A DNA stretch of 64,000 nt from Mycobacterium colombiense CECT 3035 (lineage in GTDB: Bacteria > Actinomycetota > Actinomycetes > Mycobacteriales > Mycobacteriaceae), in NCBI RefSeq assembly GCF_002105755.1, contig NZ_CP020821.1, positions 124,001 through 188,000 of the forward strand, given 5' to 3'. The notes under the pieces were generated by a model, which saw nothing but the letters and a program-made list of their open reading frames with translations, was not told the DNA's origin and did not search any database. This document shows, one piece after another, positions 1 to 11,412 of the stretch; the first letter of the stretch is position 1, and each line of letters opens with the position of its first letter. The position numbers were made by a program, and so were the translations under genes.

Positions 1-2715
1 GCCCTGGCCGAGCGGGTCGCCGCGACCGTGCGCATCGCCAGCGAGCGGGCGCACCACCTCGATGTGGAGCCGCTCGCCCCCAGCGACACCGACCCCGATG
101 CGCTGGAAGCCGAGGCCGAGCAGGTCGCGATCGCCGAGCGTCAGCTGCTCGCCGAACTGGCCGGGGCGCGCACCCGCCTGGACGGCGCCCGCGCCGAGTT
201 GGCCGAGCGCGAGCGCGAAGCCGCCGAGGCCGACCGGGCCCACATGGCGGCGGTGCGCGCGGAGGCGGATCGCCGAGAAGGCTTGGCGCGCTTGGCCGGT
301 CAGGTGGAGACCATGCGGGCGCGCGTCGAATCGATCGACGACAGCGTGGCGCGCCTGTCCGAACGCATCGAACAGGCCGCCGCCCGCGCGCAGCAGGCCA
401 AGGTGGAATTCGAGACCGTGCAGGGCCGGGTCGGTGAACTCGATCAGGGCGAGGTGGGTCTCGACGAACACCACGAGCGCACCGTGGCCGCGCTGCGGCT
501 GGCCGATGAGCGGGTGGCCGAGCTGCAGTCCGCCGAGCGGGACGCCGAACGCCAGGTGGCGTCGTTGCGGGCCCGCATCGACGCGCTCGCGATCGGGCTG
601 GACCGCAAGGACGGCGCCGCGTGGCTCACCCAAAATCACGGCGGCACAGGGATTTTGGGCCCGATGGCCAAGATGGTCAAGGTCCGTTCCGGCTACGAGG
701 CGGCGCTGGCCGCGGTGCTGGGATCCGCGGCCGACGCGCTGGCCGCCGACAGCTTCGGCGCGGCCCGTTCGGCCGTCGCCGCGCTCAAGGAGGCGGACGG
801 CGGCCGGGCCGCGCTGGTGCTGGGCGACTGGCCCGGCGATCAGCCCGCGCCGCAGCCCGCCCCGGCCGGCGCGCGGTGGGCGCTCGACCTGATCGACGCG
901 CCGGCGCGGCTGCGCGGCGCGATCACGGCGATGCTCTCCGGTGTCGCGGTGGTCGACGACCTGGACCAGGCGCTGGCCCTGGTGGCGGCGCACCCGCAGC
1001 TGCGCGCGGTCACGCTCGATGGTGACCTGGTGGGCGCGGGCTGGGTGAGCGGCGGCTCGGACCGCAAGCTGTCCACGCTCGAGGTGACCTCGGAGATCGA
1101 CAAGGCCGGCGACGAGCTGACCGCTGCGGAGGCCCGGGTCGCCCAGCTCGGCGCGGCGCTGTCCGGCGCGCTCACCGAGCAGGCCGCGCGCCAGGACTCG
1201 GCCGAGCAGGCGCTGGCGGCGCTCAACGAGTCCGACAGCGAGATCTCGGGGATGTACGAGCAGCTGGGCCGGCTCGGCCAGGAGGCCCGGACGTCCGAGG
1301 ACGAGTGGAGCAGGCTGCTGCGACAGCGCGAGGAGCTGGAAGCGGGCCGGACCCAGACCGTCGCCGAGGTCACCGAACTGGAGACCCGGCTGCGCAACGC
1401 CCAGGAAACCCAGCACGCGCCGACGGAAGAGCCCGTGAACCGTCAGGAGATCGCGGCGGCCACCGAAACCGCCCGCAGCGTCGAGGTGGAGGCCCGGCTG
1501 GCGGTGCGGACCGCCGAGGAGCGGGCGAACGCGGTTCGCGGACGGGCGGATTCGTTGCGGCGCGCGGCCGCGGCCGAACGCGAAGCCCGGTTGCGGGCCC
1601 AGCAGGCGCGGGAGGCGCGGCTGCGCGCCGCCGCGGTGGCGGCGGCGGTGGCCGACTCCGGGCGACTGCTGGCGCAGCGGCTGACCGGGGTTGTCGGCGC
1701 CGCCTCCAAGATCCGCGACGCGCTGGCCGCCGAACGCCAGCAGCGCGCGACCGCGATGGCCGCGGTGCGCGACGAGGTGAACGCGCTGAGCGCAAGGGTG
1801 GCCGCCCTGACCGATTCGCTGCACCGCGACGAGGTGGCCAACGCCCAGGCCGCCATGCGGATCGAGCAGCTCGAACAGATGGTGCTCGAGCAGTTCGGCA
1901 TGGCGCCGGCCGACCTGATCGCCGAGTACGGCCCGGACAATCAGCTGCCGCCCTCCGACCTGGAGATGGCCGAATACGAACAGGCCAAGGAGCGCGGCGA
2001 ACAGGTCTTTGCGCCCGCGCCGATTCCCTACGACCGGCCCACCCAGGAGCGGCGGGCCAAGCGTGCCGAGCGCGAGCTGGCCGAACTGGGCAGGGTCAAC
2101 CCGCTGGCGCTGGAGGAGTTCGCCGCGCTCGAGGAGCGCTACAACTTCCTGTCCACCCAGCTCGAGGACGTCAAGGCCGCCCGCAAGGACCTGCTCGGGG
2201 TGGTCGACGAGGTCGACGCCCGCATCCTGCAGGTGTTCAGCGAGGCCTACGCCGACGTCGAACGCGAGTTCACCGACGTCTTCACGGTGCTGTTCCCCGG
2301 CGGCGAGGGCCGGCTGCGGCTGACCAACCCCGACGACATGCTCACCACCGGCATCGAGGTCGAGGCGCGCCCGCCGGGCAAGAAGGTCACCCGGCTGTCG
2401 CTGCTGTCCGGCGGCGAGAAGGCGCTGACGGCGGTGGCGATGCTGGTCGCGATCTTCCGGGCCCGCCCGTCGCCGTTCTACATCATGGACGAGGTCGAGG
2501 CCGCCCTCGACGACACCAACCTGCGCCGGCTGATCTCGCTGTTCGAGCTGTTGCGGGCGCGCTCGCAGCTGATCATCATCACGCACCAGAAGCCGACGAT
2601 GGAGGTCGCGGACGCGCTCTACGGCGTGACCATGCAGGGCGACGGCATCACCGCCGTCATCTCCCAGCGGATGCGCGGCCAGCAGGTGGACCAGCTGGTC
2701 ACCAGTTCGTCGTAG
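1..2715 (+). CDS. smc: Chromosome segregation/condensation ATPase SMC, 3' part (5' end outside window)
   Basis: The reading frame is open from the first base, so the gene starts left of the window; about 904 residues are visible. SMC family proteins are about 1,200 residues, so the N-terminal ATPase lobe with Walker A is missing here. What is visible is a long charged coiled coil (nt 1-630), a globular hinge (about nt 640-1030, [12 protein letters not shown]...), a second coiled coil, and the C-terminal head with the ABC signature [13 protein letters not shown] (nt 2401-2440) and Walker B/D-loop [12 protein letters not shown] (nt 2479-2514). SMC dimers with ScpA/ScpB compact and align newborn chromosomes. 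ftsY follows 67 nt downstream on the same strand, the usual mycobacterial order. Confidence 0.97.
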   Translation, partial: ALAERVAATVRIASERAHHLDVEPLAPSDTDPDALEAEAEQVAIAERQLLAELAGARTRLDGARAELAEREREAAEADRAHMAAVRAEADRREGLARLAGQVETMRARVESIDDSVARLSERIEQAAARAQQAKVEFETVQGRVGELDQGEVGLDEHHERTVAALRLADERVAELQSAERDAERQVASLRARIDALAIGLDRKDGAAWLTQNHGGTGILGPMAKMVKVRSGYEAALAAVLGSAADALAADSFGAARSAVAALKEADGGRAALVLGDWPGDQPAPQPAPAGARWALDLIDAPARLRGAITAMLSGVAVVDDLDQALALVAAHPQLRAVTLDGDLVGAGWVSGGSDRKLSTLEVTSEIDKAGDELTAAEARVAQLGAALSGALTEQAARQDSAEQALAALNESDSEISGMYEQLGRLGQEARTSEDEWSRLLRQREELEAGRTQTVAEVTELETRLRNAQETQHAPTEEPVNRQEIAAATETARSVEVEARLAVRTAEERANAVRGRADSLRRAAAAEREARLRAQQAREARLRAAAVAAAVADSGRLLAQRLTGVVGAASKIRDALAAERQQRATAMAAVRDEVNALSARVAALTDSLHRDEVANAQAAMRIEQLEQMVLEQFGMAPADLIAEYGPDNQLPPSDLEMAEYEQAKERGEQVFAPAPIPYDRPTQERRAKRAERELAELGRVNPLALEEFAALEERYNFLSTQLEDVKAARKDLLGVVDEVDARILQVFSEAYADVEREFTDVFTVLFPGGEGRLRLTNPDDMLTTGIEVEARPPGKKVTRLSLLSGGEKALTAVAMLVAIFRARPSPFYIMDEVEAALDDTNLRRLISLFELLRARSQLIIITHQKPTMEVADALYGVTMQGDGITAVISQRMRGQQVDQLVTSSS

Positions 2716-2782
2716 CCGGACGATCGCGCGTCCGGAGGTGGTGGCTGCCGGGCGGCCATGCTGTCCCTGAAACAATGTCAGC

Positions 2783-4120
2783 GTGTCCCAAGGTCTTTGG
2801 ATCGCCATCGCGGTCGTCGCTGCCCTGGTCGTCATCACCGCGCTGGTCCTGGGCCTGCTGCGGTATCGGCGGCGCCGCATCAGCTTCTCGACCCGGACAG
2901 AGCCCGGGGCGATCGACCGGTCCGGCGGCTACACCGCCTCCTCGGGCATCACGTTCAGCCAGACCACGACGGCCGACCGGCTCGACACCACCGGCCTGCC
3001 CGCGGTAGGCGACGACGCGGCCATTCCGCACGACGCGCCCCGACGCACCATCTCCGAGGTCGAACTCCCCGAACCCGAACCCGCACCCGAGCCCCAGCCC
3101 CCGGCGCCGGAAGCTACGGCCCGCCGGCAGCCGCGACCCCGGCGCCGCCAGCCCCGGCGCCCGAAGTCCCGGCGCCGGAAGCCCCCACATCGAGGAGATC
3201 GCGCCCACCGAGGGCCGGCTGGAGCGGCTGCGCGGCCGGCTGGCCCGCTCGCAGAACGCGCTCGGCCGCAGCATGCTGGGCCTGATCGGCGGCGGCGACC
3301 TCGACGAGGACGCCTGGCAGGACGTCGAGGACACGCTGCTGGTCGCCGACCTGGGCCCGGTGGTCGCCGAATCGGTGATCTCCCAGCTGCGCGGCCGGCT
3401 GGCCAGCAGTGACGTGCGTACCGAGGCCGACGCCAAGGCCGTGCTGCGCGACGTGCTCATCAAGGAGTTGCAGCCCGGCATGGACCGGTCGATCCGGGCG
3501 CTGCCGCACGCCGACCATCCCTCGGTGCTGCTGGTCGTGGGCGTGAATGGCACCGGGAAGACCACCACCGTCGGCAAGCTGGCGCGGGTCCTGGTCGCCG
3601 ACGGGCGGCGCGTCGTCCTGGGCGCCGCCGACACGTTCCGCGCCGCCGCCGCCGATCAACTGCAGACCTGGGCGTCGCGGGTGGGCGCGGAGGTGGTGCG
3701 GGGCCCGAGGGAGCCGACCCGGCCTCGGTGGCGTTCGACGCCGTCGACAAGGGCATCGCCGCGGGCGCCGACGTGGTGCTCATCGACACCGCGGGGCGGC
3801 TGCACACCAAGGTCGGGCTGATGGACGAGCTCGACAAAGTTAAGCGGGTCGTAACACGGCGTGCCGCCGTCGACGAGGTGTTGCTGGTGCTCGACGCCAC
3901 CATCGGGCAGAACGGGCTGGCCCAGGCCCGGGTGTTCGCCGAGGTGGTCGAGATCACCGGTGCGGTGCTGACCAAGCTGGACGGAACGGCTAAGGGCGGC
4001 ATCGTTTTTCGGGTTCAGCAGGAGCTCGGCGTGCCGGTCAAACTCGTCGGGCTCGGGGAGGGCCCGGACGATCTCGCGCCGTTCGAACCGGCCGCTTTCG
4101 TCGACGCTCTGCTGGGCTGA
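2783..4120 (+). CDS. ftsY: Signal recognition particle receptor FtsY, reading frame interrupted by three apparent 1-nt deletions
   Basis: FtsY is the membrane-docking GTPase that receives SRP-ribosome complexes. Translation from GTG 2783 gives a transmembrane N-terminus (AIAVVAALVVITALVLGLL) and an acidic linker in frame 2. The protein-like reading then moves to frame 1 (about 3120-3186), frame 0 (3187-3706, IEEIAPTEGRLERLRGRLA through the G1 loop GVNGTGKTTT) and back to frame 2 (3707-4120, DTAGRLHTKVG, TKLDGTAKGG). Each switch fits the loss of one C/G: near 3117-3121, in the C run 3182-3186, and in GGCCC 3702-3706. Repairing all three restores one frame of about 446 residues. FtsY is normally essential, so sequencing error is more likely than a true pseudogene. 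The first two positions are approximate because the linker is low-complexity. Confidence 0.9.
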
Positions 4121-4145
4121 CACCCCTTACACGGCGAGCGGGACG

Positions 4146-4183
4146 TTAATCCCGCCGAAACACGGCGGCACCATCGCCGAAAC
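4146..4183 (+). promoter_or_regulatory. Candidate GlnR box pair upstream of amt-glnB-glnD
   Basis: Two GAAAC half-sites at 4157-4161 and 4179-4183, each inside the direct repeat GCCGAAAC, are exactly 22 bp apart. That is the period of the actinobacterial GlnR consensus (GTNAC-N6-GAAAC-N6, repeated). The companion GTNAC half-sites are weak (TTAAT at 4146, GCACC at 4168). The site lies about 80 bp before the amt start. Nitrogen control by GlnR is expected for this operon; binding here is inferred. Confidence 0.45.
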
Positions 4184-4261
4184 AACAATCTCGCAATGTT
4201 CTGGTCAGGTCATCAGGCGTGTGTCTGGCGGCCAAATGTGGGCGACCGGAGGAGATTGCGA

Positions 4262-6030
<1,769 letters not shown>

Positions 6031-6075
6031 CATCCGCTGTCAATTGCTGATTCGACCCGGGCGGGCGCCGACGGC

Positions 6076-8562
6076 GTGACCCCGAACGACCCCGACCCGT
6101 CCGGGCATCTGGGCGGGACAGAAAGCGCCTGCGGGGCAGTCGATCTGGCTGCCTCGCGGCGCCAACTGCTATCTGAGGGCGGCAAGTTGCACGCCGCCGA
6201 ACTGCGGCACGCCTGGCTGGATCTGCACGAATCGTGGTTGATGGCAAAGGCCGCCGAGATCGGAATCGCCGAAGACAGCGGCTTCGCGGTCGTCGGGATC
6301 GGGGGCCTCGGGCGCCATGAGCTGTTGCCGCATTCCGATCTTGATCTAATGCTGTTGCACGACAACAAGTCCGACGATGTGCTGGGCAAGGTCGCCGACA
6401 AATTGTGGTATCCGTTGTGGGACGCCAACGTTCGGCTCGACCACAGCGTGCGGACCGTCTCCGGGGCCTTGAGCGTCGCCAATGCCGACATGATCGCGGC
6501 GCTGGGCATGCTGGATGCCCGCCACATCGCGGGCGACGCGCGGCTCTCCGACGAGTTGATCGCCGGGGCACGACGCCAGTGGCGCAGCGCAATTCGCTCA
6601 CGCATGAACGAGCTCGTCGAGATGACGCAAGCCCGCTGGGACCGGTGCGGCCGCATCGCGCAACGCGCCGAGCCGGACCTGAAGTCGGGTCGCGGCGGCC
6701 TTCGCGACGTGCAACTGCTCGACGCGCTGGGCGTGGCCCAGCTGATCGACCGCCACGGCATGGCGCGTCCGGAATCGCCGGGGGGTTCCCTCGACGATGC
6801 CCACCTGACGCTGCTCGACGTGCGCACCGAGCTGCACCGGGTGTCGGGGCGCGGACGCGACCAGCTGCAGGCCCAATACGCGGACGAGATCAGCGACGCC
6901 CTGCATATCGGGGACCGATTCGACTTGGCGCGCAAGCTATCCGATGCCGGACGCACCATCGCCTACCACACGGAGACGGGCATTCGGACCGCCGAGAACG
7001 CGCTGCCGCGCCGCGGGGTGACGGCGCTGGTGCGCCGCCCCAAGCGCCGCCCGCTGGACGAAGGCGTCGTCGAATATGCCGGCGAGATCGTGCTTGCCCG
7101 CGACGCACGCCCCGATACCGACGTGGGTCTGGTGTTGCGGGTGGCCGCCGCTTCGGCCGACACCGGCCTGCCGATCGGCGCCGCCACGCTGAGCCGGCTG
7201 GCCGCCAGCGCGCCGGAGATGCCTGTGCCGTGGCCGCGAGAGGCGTTGGACGACTTGCTGGTTGTGCTGTCCGCCGGCCCGACCACGGTGGCGACCATCG
7301 AGGCGCTCGACCGCACCGGGCTGTGGGGCCGGCTGCTGCCCGAATGGGACGCCATCCGCGACCTGCCGCCCCGCGATGTCGCGCACAAGTGGACGGTGGA
7401 CCGCCACGTCATCGAGACGGCCGTCAACGCCGCACCGCTGTCCACCCGGGTCGCGCGGCCCGACCTGCTCGCGCTCGGCGCGCTGCTGCATGACATCGGC
7501 AAGGGCCGCGGCGTCGACCACAGCGTGCTCGGGGCCGGCCTGGCGCTCGAGATCGGCCCCAGGCTGGGCATGCCGCCGATCGAGGTCGAGCTGCTGGCGC
7601 AACTGGTGCGCCACCACCTGCTGCTGCCGATGGTGGCCACCCGCAGCGACCTCAATGACCCCAACACCATTGAGCGGGTGGTCAAAGCGCTGGGCGGGGA
7701 TGCGCTGCTGCTCGAAGTGCTGCACGCGCTGACCGAGGCGGATTCCAAGGCCACCGGCCCCGGGGTATGGAGCGAGTGGAAGGCGTCGCTGATCGAGGAC
7801 CTGGTCCGGCGCTGCCGGCTGGTGATGGCGGGGGAGTCGCTGCCTGAGGTGGAACCCGCTGCACCCCAATATCTTTCGTTGGCCGTGGACCGCGGCGTGC
7901 ATGTGGACATCAAGCCCAGTGGCGGTGAGCGCCTGGACGTGGTGATGGCCGCACCGGATCAGCGGGGGCTGGTATCCAAGGCCGCCGCGGTGCTGGCGCT
8001 CAACTCGCTGCGCATCCATTCGGCCTCGGCCAGCACCCACGAGGGATTCGCGATCGTCGAATTCGTGGCGTCGCCGCTGTTCGGTTCGCCGCCGGAAGCG
8101 GGACTGCTGCGCCAGCAGTTCACCGGCGCGCTAGCCGGTGACGTCGACGTGCTGGGCACGCTGGAGAAGCGCGACAGCGACGCCGTCAGCGCGGCGACCA
8201 GCCGGGCCGGCGAGGTCCAGGTCGGGGTGCCCGTCACCCGGTCGAGCGCGCCGCCCCGCATCCTGTGGGTCGACTCCGCCTCACCCGACCAGCTGATCGT
8301 CGAGGTCCGCGCGATGGACCGGCTCGGGCTGCTCGCGCTGCTGACCCGGGCGCTGGAACGGGCCGGCACCGACATCGTCTGGGCGAAGGTCAACACCTTC
8401 GGCTCGACGGCGGCCGACGTGTTCTGCGTGACGGTGTCGGCCGAGGCGGCCGACGCGGCCGGAGACGCCGAGCACGGCGCGCGGGACGTGGTCGAGCAGG
8501 GCCTGCTGGCCGTGCTGGGCGGGCCGGCGGTCGAGGTGCTCGAGGAGCCCGTCGGCGACTGA
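6076..8562 (+). CDS. glnD: PII nucleotidyltransferase / nucleotidyl-removing enzyme GlnD
   Basis: Bifunctional enzyme that modifies and demodifies PII according to glutamine level. The 828 residues contain, in order, a nucleotidyltransferase domain with [21 protein letters not shown] (nt about 6298-6360), a GlnD-type linker ([16 protein letters not shown]), an HD hydrolase domain ([16 protein letters not shown]) and two C-terminal ACT domains ([15 protein letters not shown] and [15 protein letters not shown]). GTG 6076 has no obvious Shine-Dalgarno sequence, but the length fits the family. It is the last gene of amt-glnB-glnD. The 3' end is followed directly by a 45-bp dispersed repeat and then the convergent helicase gene. 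Confidence 0.96.
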   Translation: MTPNDPDPSGHLGGTESACGAVDLAASRRQLLSEGGKLHAAELRHAWLDLHESWLMAKAAEIGIAEDSGFAVVGIGGLGRHELLPHSDLDLMLLHDNKSDDVLGKVADKLWYPLWDANVRLDHSVRTVSGALSVANADMIAALGMLDARHIAGDARLSDELIAGARRQWRSAIRSRMNELVEMTQARWDRCGRIAQRAEPDLKSGRGGLRDVQLLDALGVAQLIDRHGMARPESPGGSLDDAHLTLLDVRTELHRVSGRGRDQLQAQYADEISDALHIGDRFDLARKLSDAGRTIAYHTETGIRTAENALPRRGVTALVRRPKRRPLDEGVVEYAGEIVLARDARPDTDVGLVLRVAAASADTGLPIGAATLSRLAASAPEMPVPWPREALDDLLVVLSAGPTTVATIEALDRTGLWGRLLPEWDAIRDLPPRDVAHKWTVDRHVIETAVNAAPLSTRVARPDLLALGALLHDIGKGRGVDHSVLGAGLALEIGPRLGMPPIEVELLAQLVRHHLLLPMVATRSDLNDPNTIERVVKALGGDALLLEVLHALTEADSKATGPGVWSEWKASLIEDLVRRCRLVMAGESLPEVEPAAPQYLSLAVDRGVHVDIKPSGGERLDVVMAAPDQRGLVSKAAAVLALNSLRIHSASASTHEGFAIVEFVASPLFGSPPEAGLLRQQFTGALAGDVDVLGTLEKRDSDAVSAATSRAGEVQVGVPVTRSSAPPRILWVDSASPDQLIVEVRAMDRLGLLALLTRALERAGTDIVWAKVNTFGSTAADVFCVTVSAEAADAAGDAEHGARDVVEQGLLAVLGGPAVEVLEEPVGD

Positions 8563-8569
8563 GCCTATG

Positions 8570-8614
8570 GTGGCGACCCGCTGCGCCCGGCTACGCCGCG
8601 CTTGCGATCGCCAC
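8570..8614. repeat. 45-bp dispersed repeat, copy 1
   Basis: GC-rich element between the convergent ends of glnD and the helicase gene. Its ends are inverted repeats (GTGGCGA at 8570-8576, TCGCCAC at 8608-8614). It is flanked by the direct repeat TGAGCCTA (8560-8567 and 8615-8622); each flank supplies a stop codon. Near-identical 45-bp copies lie at 28623-28667 and 62150-62194. It may act as a two-way terminator here. Confidence 0.85.
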
Positions 8615-8619
8615 TGAGC

Positions 8620-10371
8620 CTAGCGCTCGGCGTTGAGCTGGCGCACGGCGTCGATGCGTGCGCGCAGCTGTTCGCGGCTGGCCGCGGCGATCGGGGGCCC
8701 ACCGCAGCGGCGCCGCAGTTCGTTGTGGATCCACCCGTGCGGCTTGCCGGTGCGGTGATGGGCGATCGACACCAGGGTGTTCAGCTCGCGGCGGAGCTCC
8801 CGCAGCTGGCCGTGCACGGTGGCCGACGGGGCCTCGACGCCCGGCCCCGACCCGGCTTGTTGGGCCCGCTTCTGCAGCTGTTCTTCCTGGCGCTGGTGCA
8901 GCAGCGCGCGCATCTGGTCGGCGTCGAGCAGGCCCGGGATGCCGAGGTAGTCGGCCTCCTCGTCGCTGCCTGCCGCGGCGGCGGTGCCGAACGATGAGCC
9001 GTCGAAGATGAGCTGATCGAGTTCCGCGTCGGCGCCCAGCGACGTGAACCCCTTGTCCAGGTCGCTCTTCTCGTCCTGGGCCTTGGTGGCGGGATCGTTC
9101 TCGAGCGGGTCGCCCTCGGACACGCGATGCGGCTCGCCGAGCACGTGGTTGCGCTGGGCCTCCAGCTCGCTGGCCAGCTGCAGCAGGTTCGGCACCGACG
9201 GCACGAAGATGCTCGCGATCTCGCCCGGGCGCCGCGACCGCACGAACCGGCCGATCGCCTGGGCGAAGAACAGCGGCGTCGAGGCGCTGGTGGCGTAGAT
9301 CCCCACCGACAGCCGCGGCACGTCGACGCCTTCGGAGACCATGCGCACCGCCACCAGCCAGCGGCTGGTGCTCGCGGCGAAGTCGCTGATGCGCGCCGAG
9401 GAGCCGGGGTCGTCGGAGAGCACCAGCGTCGGCGCCTCGCCGGTCAGCTTGGTCAGCAGGACGGCGTAGGCGCGGGCGGCGGTCTGGTCCGACGCGATGA
9501 TCATGCCGCCGGCGTCGGGGATGTGGGTGCGCAGCTGGCGCAGCCGCAGATCCGCGGCGGTGATCACCGCGGGCATCCATTCACCGGCCGGGTCGAGCGC
9601 CGTGCGCCACGCGCGCGCGGTCTGCTCGGCGGAAAGCGGCTCGCCGAGCCGCGCGGCGTGCTCCTCGCCGGCGCTGTCACGCCACCGGGCCTCCCCGGAG
9701 TAGGCGAGGAAGACGACCGGCCGGACCACGCCGTCGGCGAGCGCGTCGGTGTAGCCGTAGGTGTGATCGGCCTGCGACCGCCGTATCCCGTCGGGACCCG
9801 CCTCGTAGGTCACGAACGGGATGGGGCTGTCGTCGCTGCGAAAGGGCGTCCCCGTCAGGGCCAGCCGGCGGGTGGCGTCGCCGAACGCCTCGCGGATCGC
9901 GTCGCCCCACGTCTTGGCGTCGCCGCCGTGGTGGATTTCGTCGAAGACGACCAGCGTCTTGCGCTGTTCGGTGCGCACCCGGTGCAACGTCGGATGCGCG
10001 GCGACCTGGGCGTAGGTGACCATCACGCCGTGATACTCCGGAGCGATCCGCGCATTGCTGTTGGAGAACTTCGGGTCCAGGGCCAGGCCGTAGCGCTGCG
10101 CGGCCTGCGCCCACTGCACCTTCAGGTGCTCGGTGGGCACCACGACGGTGATGTGCTCGACGGCCCGCTGGCCGAGCAGTTCGGCCGCCACCCGCAGGGC
10201 GAAGGTCGTTTTCCCCGAGCCCGGCGTGGCCACCGCCAGGAAATCGCGCGGCTGGGCGGCGAGGTACTTGACCAGCGCCCTGCGCTGCCAGCCGCGCAGC
10301 ACGCCGGTGCCGCTGGTGTCGCCGGGAACGCTGTCGGGCTGCGCGTGGATGCTGCTGAGCGGCACCGACAC
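8620..10371 (-). CDS. DEAD/DEAH-box helicase (Rv2917-like)
   Basis: Superfamily 2 helicase of unknown cellular role, 583 residues from the GTG at 10371. Motif I is ATPGSGKTTFALR, motif II the DExH box VVFDEIHHGG, motif III LALTGTPFRS, and motif VI QAIGRFVRSRRPGE, all within the first 370 residues. The C-terminal third is specific to the mycobacterial family and ends in an Arg-rich helix (ELRRRCGGPP...). The GTG follows a G-rich stretch; an upstream in-frame start is not evident because the preceding Val codon is GTA. It is transcribed against its neighbours, with the alpha/beta hydrolase gene upstream on the same strand. Confidence 0.9.
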   Translation of the reverse strand: MSVPLSSIHAQPDSVPGDTSGTGVLRGWQRRALVKYLAAQPRDFLAVATPGSGKTTFALRVAAELLGQRAVEHITVVVPTEHLKVQWAQAAQRYGLALDPKFSNSNARIAPEYHGVMVTYAQVAAHPTLHRVRTEQRKTLVVFDEIHHGGDAKTWGDAIREAFGDATRRLALTGTPFRSDDSPIPFVTYEAGPDGIRRSQADHTYGYTDALADGVVRPVVFLAYSGEARWRDSAGEEHAARLGEPLSAEQTARAWRTALDPAGEWMPAVITAADLRLRQLRTHIPDAGGMIIASDQTAARAYAVLLTKLTGEAPTLVLSDDPGSSARISDFAASTSRWLVAVRMVSEGVDVPRLSVGIYATSASTPLFFAQAIGRFVRSRRPGEIASIFVPSVPNLLQLASELEAQRNHVLGEPHRVSEGDPLENDPATKAQDEKSDLDKGFTSLGADAELDQLIFDGSSFGTAAAAGSDEEADYLGIPGLLDADQMRALLHQRQEEQLQKRAQQAGSGPGVEAPSATVHGQLRELRRELNTLVSIAHHRTGKPHGWIHNELRRRCGGPPIAAASREQLRARIDAVRQLNAER

Positions 10372-10472
10372 AGGCCCCCCGTTCGTTACTCGTCGACGCG
10401 GCTGACTCGATTGAGTCGCGGCTGTGAAATCTAGCACGCCAACGCTTTTCGGCGCAGTAACGACTCGACTGG

Positions 10473-11267
10473 CTATCGTGTCGGGCTCACCGTTTCGCGG
10501 GTCTGCAGCCATTCGTCGATGCGTCCGGCAACGTCGGCCCAGCCCGGTTCCAGCATCATGTTGTGGCCCATGGAAAAGAATTCCGGCTCGGTCTTGTAGG
10601 CGCGCGCGGTGTTGCGCACCTCGCGGACGCTGACGAAGCCGTCGTACTCGGCGCCCAGGACGAGGATCGGCGTCCTCACCCGCTTGGTGCGGACGCGGCG
10701 GACGATCGGGTCGGTCATGGCGGCGCGAACGCTCTCGGCCCCGGCGCGCTGCCGGCAGGATTCGACGACGGCCTCGGGCGTGTCGGCGCAGAACAGGTAC
10801 TCGCGGGCCAGCGCCGGGGTGGCGAGGAATCTGAGCAGCGTGGGATCGCTCCACGATTCGATCGTCATCGACGGCCGGCGGCGCCACACCCGCAACGCCA
10901 GGGTGAGCACGCCCTGCGGCGGCACCGAGCCCACCAGCACCGCGGCCGGGGTGCTGCGATCTTCGAGGTAGCGCTGGATCACGAAGCCGCCCAGGGAATG
11001 GCCGACCAGCACCGGCGCGCCGCCCAGGTCGTCGGCCACCGAACGGACGTCGTCGATGTAGTCGGCGATGGACACCTTCGGCAGTGGCTTGGCCGTGGGG
11101 CTGGCGCCGTGCCCGCGCAGGCTCATCGCGACCGCGCGGTAGCCGGCATCGGCGAAGAAGTCCAGGAAGTGTTCCCAGCACCACGCGCCGTGCCAGCCGC
11201 CGTGCACGAAGAGCAGCGGCACGGGATGCGCTTCGCTGCAGGACCCCTTGTCGATCACCTCGAGCAT
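10473..11267 (-). CDS. Alpha/beta hydrolase
   Basis: Probable serine esterase/lipase-type hydrolase, 264 residues, substrate unknown. The oxyanion region is LLFVHGGWHGAW, the nucleophile elbow is VGHSLGGF, and a late MGHNMMLEPGW supplies the catalytic His before the last helix. ATG 11267 (MLEVIDKG) was chosen because the fold begins there and an AAGG lies about 10 nt upstream; a TTG at 11303 would add 12 residues. No signal peptide is seen, so it is likely cytoplasmic. It precedes the helicase gene on the same strand with a gap of about 100 nt. I do not recall it between Rv2917 and ffh in M. tuberculosis, so it may be lineage-specific. Confidence 0.88.
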   Translation of the reverse strand: MLEVIDKGSCSEAHPVPLLFVHGGWHGAWCWEHFLDFFADAGYRAVAMSLRGHGASPTAKPLPKVSIADYIDDVRSVADDLGGAPVLVGHSLGGFVIQRYLEDRSTPAAVLVGSVPPQGVLTLALRVWRRRPSMTIESWSDPTLLRFLATPALAREYLFCADTPEAVVESCRQRAGAESVRAAMTDPIVRRVRTKRVRTPILVLGAEYDGFVSVREVRNTARAYKTEPEFFSMGHNMMLEPGWADVAGRIDEWLQTRETVSPTR

Positions 11268-11330
11268 GAGCTGACCTTCGTTTGCCCGGCGGCCGGTCGT
11301 CAAGGCTTTCCGGCCTGTTCAGAGCCGCGG

Positions 11331-11383
11331 GTGTGCGGTTGGCCGCACACTCGACGTCGAGTGTGAAGCCAGCGGCACACTCG
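11331..11383. repeat. Tandem hairpin repeat element, copy A
   Basis: Intergenic between the divergent hydrolase and ffh genes. There are two hairpins in tandem: GTGTGCGG-TTGG-CCGCACAC (11331-11350) and CGAGTGTG...CACACTCG (11358-11383). The junction CACACTCGACGTCGAGTGTG (11346-11365) is itself a perfect 20-bp palindrome. A related pair occurs at 55059-55114. Confidence 0.7.
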
Positions 11384-11412
11384 CGCACGCGCACGACCAC
11401 TAGGCTGGCGGG

